A stretch of DNA of 64,000 nt. It comes from Desulfamplus sp. GTDB taxonomy: Bacteria > Desulfobacterota > Desulfobacteria > Desulfobacterales > Desulfobacteraceae. Location: NCBI GenBank assembly GCA_015232455.1, contig JADFZQ010000001.1, positions 62,001 to 126,000 on the forward strand, given 5' to 3'. The notes beneath the pieces are model-generated. The model made no database searches. It was not told the origin of the DNA and saw only the letters and a list, made by a program, of their open reading frames with translations. Below are positions 17,235-27,159 of the stretch, in pieces; position 1 is the stretch's first letter; each line of letters opens with the position of its first letter. A program made the translations under genes and the position numbers.

Positions 17235-17885
17235 ATGAAAGTATTAGGTGTTTCTGGTTCTCCAATAAAAGATAGCAACACAGATAAAGCTCTCAAAGCA
17301 GTGCTTGAAGCAACAGGATTAGAGACTGAATTTATAAAACTAATAGATTATAAGGTAGAACCTTGTAGGGCATGTCTTGGCTGTGTAAACACTAATAAAT
17401 GTGTGATTAAAGATGATGGTGTTATGCTTGCAGAAAAAGCTAAAGAGGCTGACGCTCTTGTTATAGCTGGATTTACACCGTATTCTACAATTGATGCCAG
17501 AACAAAAGCATTTATTGAAAGGCTTTATCCATTGCGTCATAAAAATGGCTTTATGGCTGGTAAACCGGGTGCTGCAATAATAACATCAGCCATACCAGAA
17601 GGTAGTAAAGAACTTCCTCCAGCAGCAGACATGGGCATTAATGCAGTTATGTTCTACATGATGGAAGAAGGTATGCGTTTTGTTGGCTCGCTTAAAGTTC
17701 AAGGAAACGTGCCGTGTGTGCGTTGCGGTTTCGGTGATGACTGTAAAATGTCAGGTCTTAAAATGATGTATGGCGAGATGGCAACAATTAACTCAGTTGG
17801 AATAAAATCTTTTGAGTCATCTCCAGAGAATATTGAAGCTGCAAAAAATCTTGGAAAACAGATTACAGAAGCACTAAAATCTTAA
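17235..17885 (+). CDS. Flavodoxin-fold NAD(P)H-dependent reductase with cysteine cluster
   Basis: 216 residues of the NADPH-dependent FMN reductase/iron-sulfur flavoprotein group. The FMN phosphate loop 'VSGSPIKDSNTDKAL' is at the N terminus. A cysteine motif 'CRACLGCVNTNKC' (about 48-60) resembles the compact CxxCxxC cluster of iron-sulfur flavoproteins, and another set 'VPCVRCGFGDDC' lies near residue 160. It probably carries FMN and perhaps a 4Fe-4S cluster and handles electrons or redox stress in an anaerobe. It sits between two sugar-nucleotide genes without an obvious link to them. Confidence 0.8.
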   Translation: MKVLGVSGSPIKDSNTDKALKAVLEATGLETEFIKLIDYKVEPCRACLGCVNTNKCVIKDDGVMLAEKAKEADALVIAGFTPYSTIDARTKAFIERLYPLRHKNGFMAGKPGAAIITSAIPEGSKELPPAADMGINAVMFYMMEEGMRFVGSLKVQGNVPCVRCGFGDDCKMSGLKMMYGEMATINSVGIKSFESSPENIEAAKNLGKQITEALKS

Positions 17886-17937
17886 AAACATTATGATTAT
17901 ACTATAAGCGGGCATAACTTGAGCTTTTTATATTTAA

Positions 17938-17969
17938 GTAGAGACGGACACACGGCGGTTCGTCTCTAC
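17938..17969. repeat. Hairpin with GTAGAGACG arms
   Basis: GTAGAGACG and CGTCTCTAC flank a 14-base loop. From memory, similar GTAGAGACG palindromes occur as scattered repeats in several bacterial genomes; no other copy is in this window. Confidence 0.65.
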
Positions 17970-18137
17970 GGTTTAGGAGGAATTCAATTTATGAGCTTGA
18001 ATAGTATATTTACAATATAAACAACTGTCCCAACCTGATCTCGTGAACGAGATGCGTTTTCCGCGAATATTGTTAGCTCGACAGATAAATACTCTGTTTA
18101 CAGTATTGATTTTTCAAGTATTAATAAAATCAAACTA

Positions 18138-18187
18138 TTACAAAGAATCCAAATTTTAATTTAGGCTTAAATTTGGATTCTTTGTAA
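18138..18187. repeat. Long perfect inverted repeat
   Basis: 19-base arms TTACAAAGAATCCAAATTT and its exact complement, separated by 12 bases. It is not followed by a T-run. It could be a bidirectional terminator-like fold after the flavoprotein gene or the core of a miniature element. Confidence 0.7.
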
Positions 18188-18309
18188 AGGCTCGTTATAT
18201 GTTAGCTTGACGTTATGTGGCTTATTCTTGACGCACTAATGTAAAGATCAATAAAGCTCAACAATTCTGATTAAAACGATTCATACAAACAAAAGAAAGG
18301 AAGAAAAAT

Positions 18310-19056
18310 ATGATAGAAGTAATCAAAGCGGGAGATCGTCATTTTTCAGATTTCGGATGGCTGAAAACATATTGGCTCTTTTCATTTTCAAACTATTATG
18401 ATCCGTACAATATTCAGTTCGGAGCTTTGCGTGTTTTCAATGATGATGTTGTCGAACCGGGAACTGGTTTTCCGACTCATCCTCATGAAGAAATGGAAAT
18501 TATAACAATTGTCCTTGAGGGTGAAATGACTCATAAAGACAGTATGGGCAACAAAAGCGTCATTAAAGGCGGTGATGTCCAACGCATGTCTGCCGGAACA
18601 GGGATAACGCATTCTGAGTTCAATCTTGCTGATACACCTGTACATTTTTATCAGATATGGATATATCCTGACAAACGGGGACTTAAACCCACTTACGATC
18701 AGAAGACTTTCGATGCCTCTGAATGGAAAAACCGTCTTTTTCCCGTTGCTTCGGGGCAAAACAAACCATCTGCGGTAACATTTTATGCGGATGCCACCAT
18801 TTATCGTTGTGATCTCGATAAAGGAATCACGGTGCCTTTTGAGCTTACTTTAGGAAGACGTATCTTTATTTACTTAACGAAGGGAATAATTTCAGCAAAC
18901 GAAAAAATGCTGTCTGAAAAAGAGCAGGCACGAATAGATATTGAAGAACCGCTTGTCTTGAAAGCTGAAGAACCATCTGAATTTATTATGATAGATTTGC
19001 CTTCCTGCAAAGGGTGGGGATATAACGCTGAAATTCTCAGAGGTAAGAAGAAATAA
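18310..19056 (+). CDS. Pirin family bicupin protein
   Basis: A 248-residue pirin/YhaK-like protein. The N-terminal cupin carries the metal-site pattern '[19 protein letters not shown]' with '[10 protein letters not shown]', and '[13 protein letters not shown]' contains the later His ligand; the C-terminal cupin is degenerate as usual. Pirins bind Fe or other metals; some act as quercetinases or regulators, but the role here is unknown. Codon use is visibly richer in G/C-ending codons than in the flanking genes, and a repeat-rich gap precedes it, so it may be a recent import. SD AAAGGAAG precedes the ATG. Confidence 0.88.
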   Translation: MIEVIKAGDRHFSDFGWLKTYWLFSFSNYYDPYNIQFGALRVFNDDVVEPGTGFPTHPHEEMEIITIVLEGEMTHKDSMGNKSVIKGGDVQRMSAGTGITHSEFNLADTPVHFYQIWIYPDKRGLKPTYDQKTFDASEWKNRLFPVASGQNKPSAVTFYADATIYRCDLDKGITVPFELTLGRRIFIYLTKGIISANEKMLSEKEQARIDIEEPLVLKAEEPSEFIMIDLPSCKGWGYNAEILRGKKK

Positions 19057-19060
19057 AAAA

Positions 19061-20083
19061 ATGAATTATACAGATGTTTGTAAGAGAATAGAAAAAGAGC
19101 CAGCACATTGGCTTGTTACAGGTGCTGCTGGTTTTATAGGTTCAAATCTTGTTCAAGCCCTGTTAAATCTTAATCAAAAGGTTACAGGGCTTGATAATTT
19201 TTCCACAGGTTTTCAACACAATTTAGATGAGATTAAAGATAGTGTAACAGCAAAACAGTGGGAAAATTTTCTGTTTATAAACGGAGATATAAGAGATATT
19301 GAAACTTGTGCTTCTGCTTGTAAAAATCAAGATTATGTTCTTCATCAGGCAGCACTTGGCTCTGTTCCACGCTCTATTTCAGACCCATTAAATACACATG
19401 CCAATAATATCACAGGACACTTAAATATGCTTGTTGCTGCCCGTGATGCTTCTGTTAAGCGATTTGTCTATGCTGCTTCAAGCTCAACTTATGGAGATCA
19501 TCCTGATCTTCCTAAAGTTGAGGATAAAATTGGTCATCCTCTTTCACCTTATGCTGTAACAAAGTATGTAAACGAACTTTATGCTGATGTGTTTAATAGG
19601 GTTTATGGGTTAGAAAATATTGGATTACGTTATTTTAATGTTTTTGGAAAACGTCAAAATCCTCATGGTGCTTATGCTGCTGTAATACCTCTCTGGTTTT
19701 CATCACTTATAAAAGGTGAGCCTGTATATATTAATGGCGATGGAGAGACCAGCCGTGATTTTTGCTATATTGATAACTGCATTCAGGCAAATATCTTGGC
19801 AGCTTTAGTTCAAGATAAATCAGCAGTTAATCAAGTTTATAATGTTGCTTTTGGAGAGAGAACAACGTTAAATCAGCTTTTTGCAATGATTCGTGAGCGT
19901 GTTGCTTTAAAATATCCAGATGCAATTAAAATTGAGCCTCAATACCGTGATTTTAGAAAAGGAGATGTTCGCCATTCATTAGCAGAAATCTCAAAAGCAT
20001 CAACACTGTTGGGATATAAGCCTCTTTTTTCAGTAAGTAAAGGGTTGGATGAAGCTGCAAGATGGTATATAGAGCATTTGTAG
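19061..20083 (+). CDS. NAD-dependent epimerase, WbpP/TviC-like UDP-HexNAc 4-epimerase
   Basis: A 340-residue short-chain epimerase. NAD loop '[17 protein letters not shown]', catalytic Ser/Thr in '[15 protein letters not shown]' and '[10 protein letters not shown]' (YxxxK). The length and the '[10 protein letters not shown]' motif match the UDP-GlcNAc/GalNAc C4-epimerases of the WbpP/TviC group. It pairs functionally with the dehydrogenase at 15866 to make UDP-GalNAcA-type sugars. It starts 4 bases after the pirin stop. Confidence 0.9.
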   Translation: MNYTDVCKRIEKEPAHWLVTGAAGFIGSNLVQALLNLNQKVTGLDNFSTGFQHNLDEIKDSVTAKQWENFLFINGDIRDIETCASACKNQDYVLHQAALGSVPRSISDPLNTHANNITGHLNMLVAARDASVKRFVYAASSSTYGDHPDLPKVEDKIGHPLSPYAVTKYVNELYADVFNRVYGLENIGLRYFNVFGKRQNPHGAYAAVIPLWFSSLIKGEPVYINGDGETSRDFCYIDNCIQANILAALVQDKSAVNQVYNVAFGERTTLNQLFAMIRERVALKYPDAIKIEPQYRDFRKGDVRHSLAEISKASTLLGYKPLFSVSKGLDEAARWYIEHL

Positions 20084-20158
20084 TTTTTATATAAAATTTT
20101 TATAAATACAATTTAACAAAAGTTATAAAAAAATAGATAGTTTATAGGAGTCAAAATA

Positions 20159-21049
20159 ATGAATAGCACTATTAGAGAAACAGATTTTAAAGACCTTAAA
20201 CTTGTAAGACAAGGCAAAGTTAGAGATATTTATGATACTGGCGATGCTCTTTTGATGGTTACAACTGATAGACTTTCTGCATTTGACGTTGTTCTTCCAG
20301 ACGGAATTTATGGAAAAGGTAAAGTGTTGACACAAATTTCGCTCTTTTGGTTTAAGCTAATGGAAGACGTTGTTGGAAACCATATTATATCTTCTGATGT
20401 TCGTGATTTTCCAAAAGAGTGTTTAAAATATGCGGAGATATTAGAAGGCAGAAGTATGCTTGTAAAAAAAGCAGAGCCTCTGCCTGTTGAGTGCATTGTA
20501 AGAGGTTATATTTCAGGGTCAGGTTGGAAATCATACCAAAAAGATGGGCATGTTTGCGGTATAACTTTACCAAAGGGTCTAAAAGAGTCTGACAAATTAC
20601 CAGAGCCTCTATATACCCCTTCTACAAAAGCAGAAGTTGGAGACCATGATATTAACGTTGATTTTGAAGAGACAGTCAAAATTCTTGGAAAAGAAAGAGC
20701 TGAAAAACTTAGAGATTTGAGTATTAAAATTTATAACAAGGGGGCAAAATTTGCTCTAAGCAAAGGGATTATAATTGCAGATACTAAGTTTGAGTTTGGT
20801 ATTGTTGATGAAGAGATAATCTTAATTGACGAAGTTATGACACCTGACTCTTCACGTTTTTGGCCCAAAGATTCATATTCTCCCGGTGGTTCACAAAAGA
20901 GTTTTGATAAGCAATTTGTAAGAGATTGGTTAGAATCTTCTGGCTGGGATAAAAACCCTCCAGCCCCAAAACTACCTCTTGATGTTATTGAAAAAACATC
21001 TGCAAAATACTTTGAAGCTCTTAATCTTATTACTGGAAAGATTGGCTGA
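20159..21049 (+). CDS. purC: SAICAR synthase
   Basis: A 296-residue phosphoribosylaminoimidazole-succinocarboxamide synthase of purine synthesis, in the longer single-domain form. Motifs: '[19 protein letters not shown]', '[18 protein letters not shown]', '[18 protein letters not shown]', '[20 protein letters not shown]' read across two strands and 'SRFWPKDSY'. SD TAGGAGT lies upstream. The unusual operon at 21076 starts only 26 bases downstream, so it may be read from the purC promoter. Confidence 0.95.
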   Translation: MNSTIRETDFKDLKLVRQGKVRDIYDTGDALLMVTTDRLSAFDVVLPDGIYGKGKVLTQISLFWFKLMEDVVGNHIISSDVRDFPKECLKYAEILEGRSMLVKKAEPLPVECIVRGYISGSGWKSYQKDGHVCGITLPKGLKESDKLPEPLYTPSTKAEVGDHDINVDFEETVKILGKERAEKLRDLSIKIYNKGAKFALSKGIIIADTKFEFGIVDEEIILIDEVMTPDSSRFWPKDSYSPGGSQKSFDKQFVRDWLESSGWDKNPPAPKLPLDVIEKTSAKYFEALNLITGKIG

Positions 21050-21075
21050 AACTATAAGATACTTAATGGTGCTGT

Positions 21076-22095
21076 GTGATCTCTTTTCTTCAAAGCAAGA
21101 TAGATGTAAAAACATACAGGGTAGAAAATATAGACGTTTGTAATATTGACTTATCAGATGAGACTTTCAAGATCTCATCTGATAATGATATTGCTACCCT
21201 TGCAGCCTCTATAAAATCAATTGGTATGATTAATATGCCATTGGTAAAGCGGGTTATAGAAAATCAGCTTAAAGATAAATATGTCGTAATAAGTGGTTTC
21301 AAAAGAATCCAAGCAATAAAATCAATTGGGATTACTCAAATTTTGGTTGTTGTTATGGAATCTGATAATAAGCTCTGTTCCTGCCTTGCAATAGCTGATA
21401 ATGCTTTTCAAAGACCCCTTAATATTATTGAGCAGATGAGAGGGATAAGGCTTTTAAAGCGTTTTATCTTCGCTGAGCAAGAAATTATTGAAAACTCTCC
21501 TCAAATATTTAACTTCAAAATGAATGCCAAGCTAATCAATATGTTTTCTGACATTGCCCAAATGCCTGAATCTGTCCATAGACTCATCCAAAATGATAGG
21601 CTTGCAGTGAACTGTGCAGTAAAATTTAAGCATTATGGCTATAATGATAATTCAATTGAGGCTTTTGTAGAGCTTTTCTCAAAGATAAAGGCAAGTTTAA
21701 GTAAACAAAAAGAGATTATCACAACTATCCACGAAATTGCAGCAAGAGATAACCTTTCAATTATTGATCTCATAGAATCTGATGAACTTAAACAGATTCT
21801 TGATAACGATGAAAATGATGAAAACCGTAAAGGCAATCTTATTCGTTCAGCTCTTTTTAATAGAAGATACCCTAATCTATCTAAGGCTAAAGAGCAGTTT
21901 ACCGAACAGATTAAAAAGTTACACTCACAAGGCAATTTAAGATCAGATATAAAACTTGAGCCACCAGTTGATTTTGAGGGACAAGATTATACAATTACAT
22001 TTAGATTTTCGAATATTAAAGAGCTTGAAAGTAAAATTAAAAGTTTGCAATCAATAAGTGAAACTTATTTACTTGATGATATTATACAGAGATAA
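21076..22095 (+). CDS. ParB/Srx-like domain protein, first gene of helicase operon
   Basis: 339 residues. The first 130 form a ParB N-terminal-type domain: 'ASIKSIGMINMPLVKR', 'YVVISGFKRIQAIKSIG' (the GERR-type CTP/phosphate motif, here GFKR) and 'ADNAFQRPLNIIEQMRG', the third ParB motif. The middle shows a possible HTH as in ParB/Noc; the last 100 residues are not recognised. GTG start with little SD. Its stop TAA abuts the ATG of the helicase gene with no base between. No ParA is present, so it is not a partition pair; it probably recognises DNA or uses CTP for the neighbouring helicase. Confidence 0.8.
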   Translation: MISFLQSKIDVKTYRVENIDVCNIDLSDETFKISSDNDIATLAASIKSIGMINMPLVKRVIENQLKDKYVVISGFKRIQAIKSIGITQILVVVMESDNKLCSCLAIADNAFQRPLNIIEQMRGIRLLKRFIFAEQEIIENSPQIFNFKMNAKLINMFSDIAQMPESVHRLIQNDRLAVNCAVKFKHYGYNDNSIEAFVELFSKIKASLSKQKEIITTIHEIAARDNLSIIDLIESDELKQILDNDENDENRKGNLIRSALFNRRYPNLSKAKEQFTEQIKKLHSQGNLRSDIKLEPPVDFEGQDYTITFRFSNIKELESKIKSLQSISETYLLDDIIQR

Positions 22096-25000
22096 ATGTT
22101 AGAGTATTGTTTACCTTCAATAGCTCGTGGCATTCATAGATTTAATCAGCAGCTTTGCAATTATCTAAAAGATGACCATATAATTGACTTTGTTAAGACT
22201 AAGCAAGCCTTTTTACCAGATAAATATAGAGATGCAATCAAGAAGATTATTGGATTTTCTAAAGATGAGCGTGAAGAATCTATCATTAAAGAAAAGTTGC
22301 CAAAACTCAAACCTCAAAGCAATATTACAAGAATAGCCAATCAATTTTTTCAAAATTCACCATACCTATCAATAGAAAACGATAACAACTATTTAGAGCG
22401 TAAATTTATCAGCTTGATTCTCGCACGAGTTTTTAATCTAAAAATCTTGAAAGCAAGTGTTGTTCCTCAATACACAGTAGCAAGATATAGGTTGGATTTT
22501 GCTGTTTTTGGAGAATACAAATATGCAATAGAGATTGATGGATTTGGAAAATTTAAAAAAAGGGCTGATTTAGATGATTTTTTACGAAGACAAAACTATA
22601 TTGTTGAAGATGGCTGGCGTATTTATAGATTTTCTTATGCTGATATTATTGAAAATACAGAAGCAACTCTTAAAAGCATTGTAAATATATTTTCAAAAGA
22701 TGCTGAATTATCAAATTCTATTTGTATGGCAGCAGATGGTAAAGAAATAAATTTATTCAATACTCAAATTTTGTCAGATGAGGTTCTCTTAAGTGATGTT
22801 ATTGATAAGTTTTATGCTATCCAAAACTTCTTAGTTCATAATATAGAATACAGTAAAACAACTCCTATAACTATTAGTGAAAATTTAGGTTTCTCATTCC
22901 CATTAACAGCTTTATCTCTCTCCTATCTCTATGAATGGTATGATGCTATTTTCAAAGTTTTTGATATTGACTGCTGTTTACCAGACATAATTATAAAGCA
23001 TCGTAAAAACGACTTTTTTAATGATCTGCTGCACCCTAAAATAGAGTTAAATAATCGTAATCGTAAAGCTGATTTTGTCATTGATGAATCAGCAATAGAA
23101 CAAGCAATAGGTAGAAAGATTTATCCTTTTACAGAAGATCGCCAATTTATTTTCAGAAGAGATAAAACTAATAACGCTGTTCAAGATGTTCATACTAAAC
23201 TTGGGTATTTTGCAGAAAGTATTTTTGGCTATGAAAATATTAGATATGAACAAGATGAGATTTTTAAAAAAATTCTTTCGGGCAGCGATGTTATTGGTCT
23301 GCTTCCCACAGGCAGCGGCAAATCTTTCTGTTTTTGGCTGCCTGCTATTATCAAGCCAGGGCTTACTATTGTAATCAGCCCTTTAAAAGCGTTGATGAGA
23401 GATCAGGATATTTCATTAAAAGGTTTTGGTATTTTCTCGACAGCTTTTATAAACAGTGATGTTGAAGAAAAACAACGTCAAGCTATTTACAATGACATCA
23501 AATTAGGGCTGGTCAGACTCCTTTATATCTCTCCAGAGAGAATGCAGATTAAAGATTTCCTTCAAGAGTTAGATGAGATTATGGAGTTTGTCCCTATTAA
23601 TTTTTTTGTAATTGATGAAGCCCATTGCGTTTCAGAGTGGGGGCATGATTTTAGACCCTCTTATTTACGTATTCCTCAGTTTGCAGATAAACTACGTTTA
23701 AAGAACCCAAGCATGACTTTAATAGCCTTGACTGCCACTGCTGGAGAAATCGTCAAAAGAGATATGATGCGTATTTTAGGTTTTGATAATGAGGAGAATA
23801 TTGTTTCTGCTAAAAATTTTAACCGTCCCAATTTAAGTATGCAATTTATCACCGTAGATAGCTATTTTGAAAAAGCTGAGAAATATGATGAATTATTCTA
23901 TCAATATTTACCAACCATTTTACATAAAGATATTATTCATGAAGTTTTTGAATATCAGGAGGATAACTCTCAAGAAAAAAGCGTTGGTTTAGTGTTTTGT
24001 ATTTATGCAGATTCTCACGGCAAATATAGCATTTACGATAGTGTTGCTCATTATTTAAGGAAAACTCAATATATTATAGAGGGTAACGATAAAAGTGATA
24101 TAACTGACTTTTCAATTGGAACAATTCGTGGATTTTCTTCTAAAAGCCCCACATTATGCCCAAATTGTTTTAGCTCCCGATATATCACAATTCCTAAAAA
24201 TAAAGGTAAAGATGATTCTGATGATAATGACTACCTGCCAGATGATTTTGATAACCCAATAATCCAAGATAAGAAGAAATCATCGAAAAAGTTTTGTAAA
24301 ACGTGTCATCATTCTTTTTTATCAAATGAAGCAGTAAGTCCAGAAAATTGGGATAAAACTTTACGTCATAATCAAGAAGATTTTAAAACTGGTAATATTG
24401 ATATTATGGTAACAACCAAAGGTTTTGGAATGGGAATTGATAAAGGCAGCGTTCGTTTTGTGGTTCATACAGCAATGCCAAGCGGTATGGAAGGTTGGTA
24501 TCAAGAAGCTGGACGTGCAGGGCGTGATGGCAAGCCAGCCCATTGTGTGGCTATTGTAGATGTTCCAAATTCTGCTTGCCTTGACGCAATGGCAGCTAAC
24601 GATAATATTCCAGATTGCACACAAAAACGCTGCCCTCATGGGAAAAAGGGGTTATGCGATTATGGAAAGCAGCATATTTTTATCAAGTCCAGCTATCCAA
24701 GTGTTGAAGCTGATACTATGTCTATATTAAAGTGTTTAGATAGACTTTTGATTGAGCATGAAAAGAATATCAACCCTATTATTTTAAAAAACTCTTTGCA
24801 ATATCAGAAAAATCTTGAATTGGCTCTCTACAGGTTGAAATCAATCGGTGTTATTCATAATTACACTATTGAATACAAGGGATTATTAGTAAGTTTTGAG
24901 ATTACAGGCTTTTCTGTTGATGAAAAGTATTTACAAATAAACTTAATTGAACATCTTAAATCTAACGATATAAAAAATAATAATGCGATAACATATAAGG

Positions 25001-25962
25001 AACTGGAAAATAGAATTATTCAAGCTATTGAGATTCATAAAATAGATGTTGAGCAGCGGATAAAAATAGAACAAAAAAAGGGGAAGTTTATCTATTACAC
25101 AGATGATGAACTATTTGGAAAACATAAATATTATAATTTATATCAAGTAGTTATGGGTTGTGCATTTGTGATGTTGGAGCATGTCTATAAAGATATAAGA
25201 GGAATGCGGTATGACATGCTAAACCGGTTGCGAAGAGATGTAGTCCAAAATAATGATCAATGCCGTAGATACGGTGTTTTGACATATTTTGAGACAATTT
25301 CTGAAACTGGTTCAAGTAGATTGGATAAAAATTATAAGTGCGGATTTTGCGATATTTGCGATCCAACTCTTAATTTTTTAGATAGTAATGGTAATTATAG
25401 ACAAGCAAGCGAGCCTTTAGGTTTTGCTGGTGATTTATTAGAACTCGATCCTCAATTTAGAGCGTGGTTGATTAATCCAGAACCGTTTAGCATTGAAACT
25501 GCTGAATTTTATATTCAAGCGTTTAATGAATATCCTGTTGATACTTACGCTAAAGCAACCCGTATTCTTGACACCAGCAATCCAAACAACATAAAAGCTC
25601 TTTATATTGCACGCCATTTTTCCGATCAAGACGAAAAACTAAAATATAGCCGCCGACTGCTTGAAGTTGTAAATAGCAAATATCGTTTGGATTTAGAAAC
25701 CATTTGGAATCTCTATAAATCAACTCAAGAAAAAATAAAACATCAAGTTTTTCCTATTCTTTATGATGAATTTGGAGTTTTGATAAAATCTGTAGATGGT
25801 GAGAAACGGCTTTTTATAGAATCTGAAGAGCTATTAGAAAAAGGTAAAGTTGATACACAAACTGTAGAGTTATTGGGTATGCGTGTTATAACAAATGAGT
25901 TGCCTAAAATACGTTTTAAAGATTTAAAAAAATTAACCACAGAATTTATAGAGGAGTTTTAA
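22096..25962 (+). CDS. 1288-aa nuclease/RecQ-type helicase fusion
   Basis: The N-terminal part contains a PD-(D/E)xK domain of the DUF559/Vsr-like kind at about 115-200 ('[19 protein letters not shown]' and 'GWRIYRFS'). The helicase core follows: '[18 protein letters not shown]' (Walker A, about 397), '[19 protein letters not shown]' (DEAH with RecQ aromatic loop, about 507), 'ALTATAG', '[13 protein letters not shown]' and '[17 protein letters not shown]'. Two CxxC pairs ('LCPNCFSS', 'FCKTCHHSF') sit inside the second RecA lobe, about 685-740. Further along are '[12 protein letters not shown]' and a RecQ zinc motif ('[13 protein letters not shown]' ... 'CGFCDICD'). The last 190 residues are unrecognised. 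Predicted to unwind and cut DNA. Abuts the ParB-like gene; 3 bases before the coiled-coil gene. Confidence 0.88.
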   Translation: MLEYCLPSIARGIHRFNQQLCNYLKDDHIIDFVKTKQAFLPDKYRDAIKKIIGFSKDEREESIIKEKLPKLKPQSNITRIANQFFQNSPYLSIENDNNYLERKFISLILARVFNLKILKASVVPQYTVARYRLDFAVFGEYKYAIEIDGFGKFKKRADLDDFLRRQNYIVEDGWRIYRFSYADIIENTEATLKSIVNIFSKDAELSNSICMAADGKEINLFNTQILSDEVLLSDVIDKFYAIQNFLVHNIEYSKTTPITISENLGFSFPLTALSLSYLYEWYDAIFKVFDIDCCLPDIIIKHRKNDFFNDLLHPKIELNNRNRKADFVIDESAIEQAIGRKIYPFTEDRQFIFRRDKTNNAVQDVHTKLGYFAESIFGYENIRYEQDEIFKKILSGSDVIGLLPTGSGKSFCFWLPAIIKPGLTIVISPLKALMRDQDISLKGFGIFSTAFINSDVEEKQRQAIYNDIKLGLVRLLYISPERMQIKDFLQELDEIMEFVPINFFVIDEAHCVSEWGHDFRPSYLRIPQFADKLRLKNPSMTLIALTATAGEIVKRDMMRILGFDNEENIVSAKNFNRPNLSMQFITVDSYFEKAEKYDELFYQYLPTILHKDIIHEVFEYQEDNSQEKSVGLVFCIYADSHGKYSIYDSVAHYLRKTQYIIEGNDKSDITDFSIGTIRGFSSKSPTLCPNCFSSRYITIPKNKGKDDSDDNDYLPDDFDNPIIQDKKKSSKKFCKTCHHSFLSNEAVSPENWDKTLRHNQEDFKTGNIDIMVTTKGFGMGIDKGSVRFVVHTAMPSGMEGWYQEAGRAGRDGKPAHCVAIVDVPNSACLDAMAANDNIPDCTQKRCPHGKKGLCDYGKQHIFIKSSYPSVEADTMSILKCLDRLLIEHEKNINPIILKNSLQYQKNLELALYRLKSIGVIHNYTIEYKGLLVSFEITGFSVDEKYLQINLIEHLKSNDIKNNNAITYKELENRIIQAIEIHKIDVEQRIKIEQKKGKFIYYTDDELFGKHKYYNLYQVVMGCAFVMLEHVYKDIRGMRYDMLNRLRRDVVQNNDQCRRYGVLTYFETISETGSSRLDKNYKCGFCDICDPTLNFLDSNGNYRQASEPLGFAGDLLELDPQFRAWLINPEPFSIETAEFYIQAFNEYPVDTYAKATRILDTSNPNNIKALYIARHFSDQDEKLKYSRRLLEVVNSKYRLDLETIWNLYKSTQEKIKHQVFPILYDEFGVLIKSVDGEKRLFIESEELLEKGKVDTQTVELLGMRVITNELPKIRFKDLKKLTTEFIEEF

Positions 25963-25965
25963 AAA

Positions 25966-26967
25966 GTGGCTGATCAATCTCTTGCTCGCAGTGTTTTAGA
26001 TAAACTTGTTGGAATAGGTGATGCTGTAACTGAGCTACACGAATCGTTAAACTATATTCATCAATTAAAACAAGAAGTTAATGATTGGTATAGTAATACA
26101 GGAGAAGATTTTAATCAGATATTATATAAATATGAATCCTTTTTTATTGAAGAAGAGGAAAGGTTTGAAGGTTTCCAAGATAACTATTCTAAATTGTTAA
26201 ACAATATTGAAATTGAAAAAAATATTTTAACCAACGAGATTCAAGATTTATCCAGACAAAAGGCAAAATTAAGCAGTGATGTTGAAATAATTGTTCAATC
26301 ATATACAGATATTCAAGATAGGATAGATTCTGCACTTTCTTATTTACACACACGGCAGACAGATTTAACGACATTAGAATCAAAACTTCAAAAAGCCTTT
26401 TCAGACATTGATAGTCAAATTGACTCAAAATTAGATGATTATACATCTCAACTTAATCAGGGAATCATAGATGCTCGGACGACAATTAATATCAAACTTG
26501 ATTATTTTTTGAGTGGAGCAGAAGAGAAAATATCAGCTTTAGAAAATCGTACGAATAAAAGTATTGAACAAATAGAAAGTAAATCAAAAGAACTACAAAC
26601 TACACTTTATAACATGTTAAGTAATGCTATATCTGATTTAGAGCAATTATTAACGCAAAAAATGAATAGCGGTCTATACAAAATAGAAGAAAAGCAAACA
26701 ACATTTATTGATAGACAGACTTCTATGGTTACGAATAACTCTGTGATTATTGATCAAATGCAACGCAGATTTAGCCAAGAAATTACTGATATTAGCCAGC
26801 AAACAGTAAATACAAATGATAAAATTAATATGATTGAATCAGGGATAGAAAAAATCCAAGCTGGTCAAATTACATTAAACGAAACATTACAAAACCTTAA
26901 TAAAACTATTTCGGATCAAGATGAGAGACTAAAAAAGCTTGAAAAAAAACCGTGGTGGCCGTGGTAG
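25966..26967 (+). CDS. Coiled-coil protein of the ParB-helicase operon
   Basis: 333 residues, almost wholly predicted alpha-helical coiled coil: heptad-like Leu/Ile spacing, many Gln, Glu, Lys and Asp, no membrane span and no catalytic motif. Segments such as 'IQDRIDSALSYLHTRQ' and 'QDERLKKLEKKPWWPW' are typical. The Trp/Pro-rich C-terminal tail is striking and could be a docking peptide. GTG start, 3 bases after the helicase stop. The length and simplicity suggest a scaffold or SMC-like spacer rather than an enzyme. Confidence 0.75.
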   Translation: MADQSLARSVLDKLVGIGDAVTELHESLNYIHQLKQEVNDWYSNTGEDFNQILYKYESFFIEEEERFEGFQDNYSKLLNNIEIEKNILTNEIQDLSRQKAKLSSDVEIIVQSYTDIQDRIDSALSYLHTRQTDLTTLESKLQKAFSDIDSQIDSKLDDYTSQLNQGIIDARTTINIKLDYFLSGAEEKISALENRTNKSIEQIESKSKELQTTLYNMLSNAISDLEQLLTQKMNSGLYKIEEKQTTFIDRQTSMVTNNSVIIDQMQRRFSQEITDISQQTVNTNDKINMIESGIEKIQAGQITLNETLQNLNKTISDQDERLKKLEKKPWWPW

Positions 26968-26985
26968 TAAAGGTTATAGGAAAAA

Positions 26986-27096
26986 ATGCAAAAAGAACAA
27001 AGCGGAACATTGCAAATTCTGAAAGATTCTATTATGGCTCAAGATGAAAGGCTAAAGAAAATTGAGATACCATGGTATAAAAAAAGAATTGTATAA
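26986..27096 (+). CDS. 36-codon ORF echoing the coiled-coil tail
   Basis: Starts with ATG after TAGGA and reads 36 codons to TAA. Its second half, 'MAQDERLKKIEIPWYKK', lines up with 'ISDQDERLKKLEKKPWWPW' at the end of the preceding protein, and 'GTLQILKDSI' matches 'ETLQNLNKTI'. It is therefore either a real micro-protein that copies the docking tail or the residue of a second coiled-coil gene copy reduced to its 3' end. Coding is plausible but unproven. Confidence 0.5.
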   Translation: MQKEQSGTLQILKDSIMAQDERLKKIEIPWYKKRIV

Positions 27097-27159
27097 CAAA
27101 TAAGACCATTAACTTTATAAGTATAACAGATAGCAAAAAATAAAAGTTAAATATATATT

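Larger units (their letters stand above)
17886..18309. other. 424-base gap rich in inverted repeats
   Basis: No coding ORF. It contains three hairpins (17938-17969, 18038-18053, 18138-18187) and a short direct repeat TGTTAGCTYGAC (18069-18080 and 18199-18210). The pattern suggests remnants of small mobile or repeated elements rather than one regulator. Confidence 0.5.

Noticed and set aside
18169..18240. Second attC site near the CGTTATATG / ACGTTATGTGG motifs
   Set aside because: GTT-like cores are there, but no pairing left half with an AAC core and no suitable gene between; the perfect 19-base arms are unlike the imperfect fold of attC.
21076..22095. ParB-like protein as part of a chromosome or plasmid partition system
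   Set aside because: No ParA, no parS-like 16-mer nearby, and direct coupling to a helicase gene.
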